Below the pieces are notes generated by a model, which worked only from the letters and a program-made list of their open reading frames with translations, was not told the origin of the DNA and did not search any database. Position numbers and translations under genes: made by a program. Positions 1 through 5,611 of a stretch of DNA of 16,076 nt are shown one piece after another. Source of the stretch: MKRK01 sp001896915 (lineage in GTDB: Bacteria > Bacillota > Clostridia > Oscillospirales > Acutalibacteraceae); NCBI GenBank assembly GCA_937973935.1, contig CALJJF010000009.1, forward strand, positions 1 through 16,076, in the 5' to 3' direction. Numbering within the stretch: position 1 is the stretch's first letter; each line of letters begins with the position of its first letter.

Positions 1-387
1 CACGGCGAATTGCACGGCAGTGGAACGATTGATCTGCCCATCAAACGAAAACCGGGTCTGAGCACCATGCGTCTGGTGGAAGAGGGCGGCGAGCGGGCCG
101 TTACCCATTGGGAAGCGATAGAAGCCAAAGACGGGTACACACTGCTTTCCGTCAGGCTGGAAACCGGCAGAACCCATCAGATCAGGGTGCATTTCAGCCA
201 CATCGGCTATCCGTTGGCAGGGGATACCATGTATGGTCAGTCAAATGATTTGTTAAACCGACAAGCCCTTCATTGCGCCAATGTTTCTTTCCTCCATCCG
301 GTTGGAATGAAAAAAGTCATAGTCCGGTCCGATCTTCCCGAGGATATGCGGCTTTTCATAACCGCCCATGGGTTTCGAGTATTTTAA
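1..387 (+). CDS. RluA/RluD-family 23S rRNA pseudouridine synthase, C-terminal part (5' end outside window)
   Basis: The frame is open from base 1 and ends at TAA 385-387, so about 128 C-terminal residues are present out of roughly 300 in the family. The conserved RluA-family C-terminal core is visible: GRTHQIRVHF (bases 166-195), then GYPLAGDTMYG about a dozen bases on. This segment lies at the RNA-binding/active-site cleft. The catalytic Asp motif (HRLDxxTSG) would lie upstream and cannot be checked. Family members isomerise uridine to pseudouridine in rRNA or tRNA; the exact site (RluA, RluC or RluD class) cannot be assigned from this piece. The stop codon lies one base before the -35 box of the next operon, so the importer downstream has its own promoter. 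An internal ATG at base 10 is not a credible start because homology continues to the edge. Confidence 0.9.
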   Translation, partial: HGELHGSGTIDLPIKRKPGLSTMRLVEEGGERAVTHWEAIEAKDGYTLLSVRLETGRTHQIRVHFSHIGYPLAGDTMYGQSNDLLNRQALHCANVSFLHPVGMKKVIVRSDLPEDMRLFITAHGFRVF

Positions 388-388
388 C

Positions 389-417
389 TTGATTTATGTT
401 GAAGATTTATGTATAAT
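389..417 (+). promoter_or_regulatory. Sigma-A type promoter for the amino-acid ABC importer
   Basis: TTGATT (389-394), a 17-nt spacer, then a perfect TATAAT (412-417). Predicted transcription start is near 424, giving a leader of about 20 nt that contains AGGGGGA (432-438) ahead of ATG 444. The tRNA-Leu gene at 3352 has the same hexamer pair and spacing. Confidence 0.8.
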
Positions 418-443
418 GATTAAAAATAATTAGGGGGATTCAT

Positions 444-1178
444 ATGAAAAAAACAGTTAGAGTTTTAGCGCTTCTTTTCGCAATCATCATGGTTGCTACA
501 GCATTTACCGGATGTCAGGCAAAGAAGAATGAATTGGTTATGGCTACAAACGCAGCCTTTCCGCCATTTGAAAGTAAAGACGGAGATAATATTATTGGTA
601 TTGACCCGGATATTGCGCAAAAAATTGCCGATGCATCAGGAAAAACATTAAAAATAGACGATATGGAATTTGAATCAATCATAACGGCTGTTTCCAGCGG
701 GAAAGCTGATATGGGTGTTGCCGGTATGACCATTGATGGAGAGCGCCTAAAGAATGTAGATTTTTCAGATACATATTATAATGCAGCACAGGTAGTTATC
801 GTTCTGAAAGACAGTACTCTTACAGATGCTGATTTAAATGGTAAAAAAATTGGTGTTCAGACAGGTACGACTGGTGAAAAATATGTAAAAGAGAATTATA
901 AGAAAACCACGGCAAGTGGATTTAGTAATGGAATTGATGCTGTATTGGCTTTGAAAAGCAATAAAATTGATGCAGTTGTAATTGACAATGAAACTGCAAA
1001 AGCACTTGCAAAAGCCAACCCTGAAGTGAAAGTTCTTGACAAAGAATTAACAGAAGAAGCGTATGCAATATGTGTTAAGAAAGGCAATACTGAGCTGTTA
1101 AAAACTATCAACGATACCATTTCTAAAATGAAAAGCGATGGTTCTTTGGATGAGATATTTGCAAAATATATTAAATAA
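444..1178 (+). CDS. Polar amino-acid ABC transporter, substrate-binding lipoprotein (SBP family 3)
   Basis: A 244-residue family 3 solute-binding protein, typical length. The N-terminus is a lipoprotein signal: basic MKKTVR, a hydrophobic stretch to about residue 20, then FTGC with Cys24 as the expected lipidated residue. Phe at -3 is unusual in a lipobox. Family features include TNAAFPPFE just after the signal and MTIDGERLKNVDFSDTYY mid-domain, whose Arg is expected to hold the substrate alpha-carboxylate, as in HisJ/LAO proteins. It should capture an amino acid outside the membrane and deliver it to the permease encoded next. The exact substrate is not readable. ATG 444 is preceded by AGGGGGA at a good distance. 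It is the first gene of the binding protein-permease-ATPase unit and is separated from the permease by a perfect inverted repeat. Coding sequence is AT-rich, unlike the ATPase gene. Confidence 0.93.
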   Translation: MKKTVRVLALLFAIIMVATAFTGCQAKKNELVMATNAAFPPFESKDGDNIIGIDPDIAQKIADASGKTLKIDDMEFESIITAVSSGKADMGVAGMTIDGERLKNVDFSDTYYNAAQVVIVLKDSTLTDADLNGKKIGVQTGTTGEKYVKENYKKTTASGFSNGIDAVLALKSNKIDAVVIDNETAKALAKANPEVKVLDKELTEEAYAICVKKGNTELLKTINDTISKMKSDGSLDEIFAKYIK

Positions 1179-1195
1179 TTAGCAATTTGTTATTT

Positions 1196-1229
1196 AATAG
1201 CGGCAGATAAGTACTTATCTGCCGCTATT
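1196..1229 (+). terminator. Perfect 34-bp inverted repeat between binding-protein and permease genes (attenuator or mRNA-stabilising hairpin)
   Basis: Bases 1196-1229 read identically on both strands, centre between 1212 and 1213, with a GC-rich block AGCGGCAGAT/ATCTGCCGCT. In RNA it would fold into a long stem with a small loop. The tail (TATTTTAA) is a weak U-tract and the permease ribosome site follows at 1232. Such hairpins after binding-protein genes commonly cause partial termination or protect the upstream message, giving excess binding protein. Full termination is unlikely because no promoter is visible between it and the permease. Confidence 0.6.
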
Positions 1230-1245
1230 TTAAAGGATGAATCAT

Positions 1246-1941
1246 ATGAATTTTAGTGTTTTGTGGGATAAAATATATTATAATTTTATTTATGAAGATC
1301 GATATATGATGCTCGTGAAAGGATTGGGTAACACTCTTCTGATTACATTGGGTTCAATTCTTCTCGGTATCATCATAGGTCTATTCTTAGCATTATTTAA
1401 AATTTCTGCGGAAAATAATAAAAAATTTAAAATTTTAGGTATTCTTTCAAATATATATATCACTGTAATAAGGGGAACCCCTGTAATTCTGCAATTAATG
1501 ATAATATACTATGCAATTTTTGTTTCTGCAAAAGATCCGATTCCTGTAGCGATTGTTGCCTTTGGCGTAAATAGCGGTGCTTATATTGCCGAAATTTTCA
1601 GAGCTGGGATTCAATCCATTGACAAAGGTCAAATGGAAGCCGCACGTTCTTTAGGTTTGAATTTTAGAACATCAATGCAATTGGTTGTACTACCGCAAGC
1701 ATTTAAAAATATACTTCCTGCATTAGGAAATGAATTTATAACGTTGCTAAAAGAGACATCTGTTGCAACAGTTATTGCTGTTCCGGAATTGTTACGCGGT
1801 GCTGTGAACATCAGAAATATTACATATGAACCATATATCACTTATATTGCTGCCGCATTGATATATTTAGTCATTGTTGTTCTTTTCACAAAGCTCCAAG
1901 GGTTGCTCGAGAGGAGGTTAAGCCAAAGTGATCACCGTTAG
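1246..1941 (+). CDS. Polar amino-acid ABC transporter permease (HisM/GlnP type)
   Basis: About 231 residues and strongly hydrophobic, with around five membrane segments, in the expected size range. The EAA-type coupling motif is clear: MEAARSLGLNFRTSMQLVVLPQ around the middle (nt about 1633-1698). This contacts the ATPase. The upstream segment GNTLLITLGSILLGIIIGL matches the first helix of the HisM/GlnP family (TIGR01726-like region). I chose ATG 1246 rather than ATG 1237, because the ribosome site AAAGGA (1232-1237) abuts 1237 but is 8 nt before 1246. The gene ends inside the ATPase gene (14-nt overlap), implying translational coupling. Very AT-rich. Confidence 0.92.
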   Translation: MNFSVLWDKIYYNFIYEDRYMMLVKGLGNTLLITLGSILLGIIIGLFLALFKISAENNKKFKILGILSNIYITVIRGTPVILQLMIIYYAIFVSAKDPIPVAIVAFGVNSGAYIAEIFRAGIQSIDKGQMEAARSLGLNFRTSMQLVVLPQAFKNILPALGNEFITLLKETSVATVIAVPELLRGAVNIRNITYEPYITYIAAALIYLVIVVLFTKLQGLLERRLSQSDHR

Positions 1942-2653
1942 AAATTTGCACAAAACATTTAATAACAAGATCCACGTTTTAAAGGGTATTGATTATACCG
2001 TCAAACAAGGTGAAAAAATTGTAGTGGTGGGTCCTTCGGGATCAGGAAAATCTACCTTTTTGCGTTGTCTTAAGCTTTTGGAGGTACCGACAGAAGGCGA
2101 AATCTGGTTTGATGGCAGGTTGATTACCGACCCACGTACCAACATCAACGAAATCCGCACTCATATGGGAATGGTGTTTCAACAGTTCAATTTGTTCCCC
2201 CATTTGACGATACTGCAAAACATCACCCTCGCGCCCGTAGAAATGAAGCTGATGGACAAGACCGAGGCCAAAGAAAGAGCAATGCAGCTATTGGAGCGTG
2301 TAGGCTTAACGGACAAGGCACAAGCATATCCTGCACAGCTTTCGGGCGGTCAGAAGCAACGTATCGCCATCGTTCGGGCTCTTGCTATGAACCCTAAGGT
2401 GATGCTTTTTGACGAGCCGACCAGTGCCCTGGATCCGGAAATGGTGGGCGAGGTGCTGGCGGTCATGAAAGAGCTGGCAGACAGCGGAATGACTATGGTG
2501 GTGGTGACCCACGAAATGGGCTTTGCCCGTGAAATCGCAACCAAAGTACTTTTTATGGATGAAGGCATGATTTTGGAAGAAGCACCGCCGACTGAATTCT
2601 TCGGCAATCCGAAAAACGAGAGATTAAAAGAATTTTTAGCGAAGGTTTTATAA
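1928..2653 (+). CDS. Polar amino-acid ABC transporter ATP-binding protein (GlnQ/HisP type)
   Basis: A 241-residue cytoplasmic ATPase powering the importer. All nucleotide-binding motifs are present: Walker A GPSGSGKST (35-43), Q-loop QQFNLF (85-90), signature LSGGQKQR (138-145), Walker B VMLFDE (158-163) with catalytic Glu163, D-loop SALD (166-169) and switch His195. It starts with GTG 1928 inside the end of the permease gene; AGGAGG (1912-1917) lies 10 nt upstream. The C-terminus ending in FFGNPKNERLKEFL is typical of GlnQ proteins. Base composition differs visibly from its two partners: 37 of 60 bases are G or C at 2401-2460, against 21 of 60 at 961-1020 in the binding-protein gene. This suggests the operon may be mosaic. 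Confidence 0.95.
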   Translation: MITVRNLHKTFNNKIHVLKGIDYTVKQGEKIVVVGPSGSGKSTFLRCLKLLEVPTEGEIWFDGRLITDPRTNINEIRTHMGMVFQQFNLFPHLTILQNITLAPVEMKLMDKTEAKERAMQLLERVGLTDKAQAYPAQLSGGQKQRIAIVRALAMNPKVMLFDEPTSALDPEMVGEVLAVMKELADSGMTMVVVTHEMGFAREIATKVLFMDEGMILEEAPPTEFFGNPKNERLKEFLAKVL

Positions 2654-2666
2654 ATTCGCAAAAGAA

Positions 2667-2690
2667 AAGAGCGGTTGGCACACCGCTCTT
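2667..2690. terminator. Bidirectional terminator between the importer and DUF4364
   Basis: A 9-bp perfect stem, AAGAGCGGT (2667-2675) with ACCGCTCTT (2682-2690), and a 6-nt loop. On the minus strand it runs into TTTTCTTTTG, a good U-tract, so it mainly serves the DUF4364 gene, whose stop codon (2689-2691) overlaps the stem. The plus-strand tail AATTGTTTGT is weaker. Confidence 0.75.
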
Positions 2691-3243
2691 AATTGTTTGT
2701 ATATCCCGTTAGTTTTTCCAACGTGGTTTTGTAAACTTCGGTAGGGTTTTTCAAAAACTCTTCTTTGATGATATCCGCTTGCAGAGAGTCGGATACCAAC
2801 ACCCGAATGCTCATGAGCTCCAGCTCACTGTCCATAATCAAAAGCGTGACGGAATAACCATATTCGCTTTTTTCAATCAGAACTCTGTTTTCTTTTTCCC
2901 GTTTGACCTTTGAAGTCATGTTCATGGCTGACTTAACCGCCTTTTCACGAACGGAAAAGGGAAGGGCGGATTCCAGAGTGCGTGCGATTTCATTGCCGCT
3001 CTGGGTCAATAGCAGCTCATTGTTTTCATCCGTTTGCAAACTGCCGTTTTCCTTTAACTCATTGACAGAGGTATTCACTTCAAAGTAATTGGCAAGCCCG
3101 TCCTCGGCAATGATTATTGCAAGATTTTCTGCGGAAACAGGATTGCGGACAGAATATAAAATATAACAAATTAAAAGCTTGATTTCCGAACGGGTTCTCA
3201 ATCCGCCGGGTTCAATGCCTGCGGATGTTGCATCAAAATCCAT
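2689..3243 (-). CDS. DUF4364 family protein (small winged-helix-like Firmicute protein)
   Basis: About 184 residues, soluble. The N-terminal segment GGLRTRSEIKLLICYILYSV and the following alpha-helical, winged-helix-like half (to about residue 90) match what I recall of the Clostridia-specific DUF4364 family. The rest is a predicted alpha/beta domain with a basic patch (MTSKVKREKENR). The function is unknown. A DNA-binding role is only suggested by the fold-like pattern. I chose ATG 3243 over the GTG at 3252, because the ribosome site GAGGTGAT (minus strand, 3255-3248) covers that GTG and is well spaced from the ATG. The gene is transcribed alone from its own promoter, divergent from the tRNA gene, and ends against the importer operon. 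Confidence 0.8.
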   Translation of the reverse strand: MDFDATSAGIEPGGLRTRSEIKLLICYILYSVRNPVSAENLAIIIAEDGLANYFEVNTSVNELKENGSLQTDENNELLLTQSGNEIARTLESALPFSVREKAVKSAMNMTSKVKREKENRVLIEKSEYGYSVTLLIMDSELELMSIRVLVSDSLQADIIKEEFLKNPTEVYKTTLEKLTGYTNN

Positions 3244-3264
3244 TAATATCACCTCATGCTTGTT

Positions 3265-3293
3265 ATTTTATCATAAAAAATTTATATATGCAA
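3265..3293 (-). promoter_or_regulatory. Promoter for the DUF4364 gene (extended -10)
   Basis: On the minus strand: TTGCAT (3293-3288), 17-nt spacer, TAAAAT (3270-3265) preceded by TGA, i.e. an extended -10. Predicted start is near 3258, leaving a leader of about 15 nt that contains the ribosome site. Confidence 0.65.
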
Positions 3294-3306
3294 TGAAATT
3301 TAATAC

Positions 3307-3335
3307 TTGATTTTATGAAACAAATCATGTATAAT
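3307..3335 (+). promoter_or_regulatory. Promoter for tRNA-Leu
   Basis: TTGATT (3307-3312), 17-nt spacer, perfect TATAAT (3330-3335). Predicted start is near 3342, 10 nt before the mature tRNA 5' end, implying a short RNase P leader. Its -35 lies about 14 bp from the divergent DUF4364 promoter. Confidence 0.8.
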
Positions 3336-3351
3336 ACATTAGCGTCAATAA

Positions 3352-3438
3352 GCCGGAATGATGGAATTGGCAGACGTGCTGGACTCAAAATCCAGTCCTG
3401 GAAACAGGGTGCGGGTTCGACCCCCGCTTCCGGCACCA
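3352..3438 (+). tRNA. tRNA-Leu (anticodon CAA)
   Basis: An 87-nt type II tRNA with encoded CCA. The acceptor stem GCCGGAA (3352-3358) pairs with TTCCGGC (3428-3434), then discriminator A and CCA (3436-3438). The anticodon stem CTGGA/TCCAG (3379-3383, 3391-3395) encloses CTCAAAA with anticodon CAA at 3386-3388, reading UUG. The long variable arm has a CCTG/CAGG stem, and the T-arm shows GGTTCGA. It is a single gene, not part of a cluster. Confidence 0.96.
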
Positions 3439-3495
3439 AATAAACGACGATTTTCAAAAGAAAATCGTCGTTTATTTATTTTTATATTTTTTCTG
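3438..3495 (+). terminator. Strong intrinsic terminator after tRNA-Leu
   Basis: An 18-bp perfect stem (3438-3455 with 3460-3477) and AAAA loop, beginning on the last base of the tRNA CCA, followed by an interrupted U-tract (ATTTTTATATTTTTTC). Confidence 0.9.
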
Positions 3496-3537
3496 ATCAT
3501 TCTATTTGTTATCATATATTATCACTACAGGACTGAT

Positions 3538-3568
3538 AAAAAACCACAGTGAAAGTTGTGGTTTTTTT
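3538..3568 (+). terminator. Second intrinsic terminator, about 60 nt after the tRNA terminator
   Basis: The stem AAAAAACCACA/TGTGGTTTTTT (arms 3538-3548 and 3557-3567) has an 8-nt loop and an uninterrupted T7 run (3562-3568). No gene lies between the two terminators (3478-3537). It may be a backup terminator, or the end of a very short RNA. Confidence 0.75.
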
Positions 3569-3663
3569 GTTCTAGGCATAAAATAAGTGCTTTTGCCTAT
3601 ACTAGTAATTACCGAAATCTATTGGGTTCTGATAAACGATATACCCAACAAAGAGGGCAAATC

Positions 3664-4782
3664 ATGATTACGCTTTTAAAAAATATTACATGCTACTGTC
3701 CTCGCTCAATCGGCAAAAAGGACATTTTACTGTCAGGAGAAACCTTTGAAACAATCGCCGATTGCGGTGTGATTGCAGCCGACTGTGCAATCCTGCGGGT
3801 CATTAACTGCGAAGGATTGTATGCCTTTCCGGGACTGATCGACCAGCATGTTCATCTGATCGGAGGCGGCGGGGAAGAGGGCTATGCCAGCCGAATTGAC
3901 GAAATCAGCTTTGAAGAAATTATTTTAGCGGGTGTGACAACCGTTGTGGGTTTGTTGGGGGCGGATTCCTATACCAAAAATATGAACAGTCTGCTGGCAA
4001 AAGTAAGGGCACTGGAAATACGGGGGCTTACAGCATTTCTTTATTCCGGCAGTTATGCACTGCCTGTGACCACACTGACGGGAGACATCGTCCGTGATTT
4101 GGTTTTGATCGATAAAGTGATCGGAACGGGAGAAATCGCAATTGCAGATCACCGTTCCTCCAACCCGAATGCTGAAATGCTACTGGAAACCGCAACAAAG
4201 ACCCACTTGGGCGGCTTGCTTTCCGGAAAGGCAGGCGTTATGCACATTCATTTGGGAGACGGAAAGCGGGGAATACAACCGATTGTTGATTTGCTCCGGG
4301 CAAGCGATTTGCCTGTTGCTATGTTTATCCCTACCCATGCCAACAGAAACCCAAGGCTGTTTGAAAGCGCTCTGGATTATCTAAAAAATGGCGGTCATAT
4401 TGATCTGACAGCGGGAGAAACAGCAGGACTTACCGTGCCGGATGCAGTAGAGAAAATCATACAGAGCGGCGCTGATATAAGCCGTGTCACCATCAGCTCC
4501 GACGCCAACGGCAGCAGTCCTACAGGAGCGGCCGGAACAATCGACTGCTTATATGCCGATACGGTTGCTATGATAAAAAACAAAAACATCAGTCCGGAAA
4601 CAGCATTTTGTTTTGTAACAGAAAATGTGGCAAACACACTGAATCTATCACCTCGGAAAGGCGTTCTGCAAGAAGGCAGCGATGGAGATATTCTAATTAC
4701 GGACAAGGATTTAACCATCAAAAAGGTATTTTCCAAAGGTGTTTTGTGTGTGGATAACCAAAGAATAATCAAAAATAATTAG
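3664..4782 (+). CDS. iadA: Isoaspartyl (beta-aspartyl) dipeptidase, glutamate-type active site
   Basis: A 372-residue amidohydrolase-superfamily metalloenzyme. It hydrolyses beta-aspartyl dipeptides; here the likely substrate is beta-Asp-Arg from cyanophycin. The metal site can be read: His62 and His64 (DQHVHLIGGGGE), His196 (GVMHIHLGD), His225 (PTHANRN) and Asp280 (ISSDANGSSP). The position of the carboxylated Lys162 of E. coli IadA (VIGVKCAISDHRS) is Glu157 here (VIGTGEIAIADHRS). A Glu-type IadA class is known, so this is a working variant rather than a defect. I chose ATG 3664, with AGAGGG at 3652-3657. An in-frame extension back to 3556 would code through the terminator region and has no family support. 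It is the first gene of iadA-cphB-cphA, 13 nt before cphB. I found no convincing promoter at 3569-3663, only a TATACT at 3598 without a -35 and two weak hairpins. Confidence 0.92.
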   Translation: MITLLKNITCYCPRSIGKKDILLSGETFETIADCGVIAADCAILRVINCEGLYAFPGLIDQHVHLIGGGGEEGYASRIDEISFEEIILAGVTTVVGLLGADSYTKNMNSLLAKVRALEIRGLTAFLYSGSYALPVTTLTGDIVRDLVLIDKVIGTGEIAIADHRSSNPNAEMLLETATKTHLGGLLSGKAGVMHIHLGDGKRGIQPIVDLLRASDLPVAMFIPTHANRNPRLFESALDYLKNGGHIDLTAGETAGLTVPDAVEKIIQSGADISRVTISSDANGSSPTGAAGTIDCLYADTVAMIKNKNISPETAFCFVTENVANTLNLSPRKGVLQEGSDGDILITDKDLTIKKVFSKGVLCVDNQRIIKNN

Positions 4783-4795
4783 AACAGGAGATTTT

Positions 4796-5611
4796 ATGGA
4801 TACTATCAAAGGGCATTTGATCATCATCGGCGGTGCAGAGGACAAGCAGGGCGAATGTGTGATTCTCAAGCAGGCGCGGCAAATGCTTTCTGACGATGAA
4901 TGCTTGACAGTGTTGACAACCGCAACGGAAAACCCTGTTGAAGTGGGCAATAACTATGACGCAGTGTTTCGCCGTCTGGGACTGCAGAACATTCAGATAT
5001 TAAATATCAATACAAGAGATGATGCAAATGACAATGGGATGTGTGACATCCTCAGAGGCTCTCAATGCGTCTTTATGACGGGCGGTGATCAACTAAGACT
5101 AACCAGCATATTGGGCGGCACGGTTGCCTATGACACCCTTAAGGACATGTATTATAATGGAGGGCTGATTATGGGAACCAGCGCAGGCGCTTCTGTCATC
5201 AGCTCGACGATGGTGGTTCAAGGCGTTGACAACGAGCCTGCCAGAAAATGCACACTGAAAATGGCGGCGGGGTTGGGACTTTTGGAGAATGTTATCATCG
5301 ATCAGCATTTTGATCAACGGGGGAGGTTCGGGCGGCTGCTCTGCGGGATTGCAGAAAACCCTGACATGATCGGGATCGGAATTGATGAAGATACCGCAAT
5401 CAAGGTATATCCGGACATGCATTTTGAAATCATCGGAACCAATGCTGTTACCATCATAGACGGCAAAACCATCAAAGCATCCAATGTATCGGAGCAAAAC
5501 CAGAATGAGATTTTAGCAATCATCGGCGTGACGGTACACACACTGCCTACCGGCTACGGTTTTGATTTAAAATCCAGAGAAGTGCTGCGACTTAAGGGAG
5601 AATCACATTAA
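4796..5611 (+). CDS. cphB: Cyanophycinase
   Basis: A 271-residue serine exopeptidase of the S51-like family, same size as Synechocystis CphB. It releases beta-Asp-Arg dipeptides from cyanophycin. The catalytic triad is identifiable: Ser129 in GTSAGAS, His171 in DQHF and Glu198 in GIDEDTA. All sit exactly three residues before Ser132/His174/Glu201 of the cyanobacterial enzyme as I remember it. Gln99 in TGGDQ matches the conserved substrate-side motif, and RGRFGRL follows the catalytic His. There is no signal peptide, so it acts on intracellular granules. AGGAGA (4786-4791) precedes ATG 4796. It lies between iadA and cphA, with cphA starting on the base after its stop codon. Extracellular CphE-type enzymes are excluded by the lack of a signal and the short length. 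Confidence 0.96.
   Translation: MDTIKGHLIIIGGAEDKQGECVILKQARQMLSDDECLTVLTTATENPVEVGNNYDAVFRRLGLQNIQILNINTRDDANDNGMCDILRGSQCVFMTGGDQLRLTSILGGTVAYDTLKDMYYNGGLIMGTSAGASVISSTMVVQGVDNEPARKCTLKMAAGLGLLENVIIDQHFDQRGRFGRLLCGIAENPDMIGIGIDEDTAIKVYPDMHFEIIGTNAVTIIDGKTIKASNVSEQNQNEILAIIGVTVHTLPTGYGFDLKSREVLRLKGESH

Noticed and set aside
3358..3552. Open frame across tRNA-Leu and its terminator
   Set aside because: It is the tRNA sequence itself read as codons plus hairpin sequence.
3556..3663. In-frame N-terminal extension of iadA back to base 3556
   Set aside because: It starts inside a terminator, lacks a ribosome site and has no resemblance to the family; ATG 3664 with AGAGGG fits.
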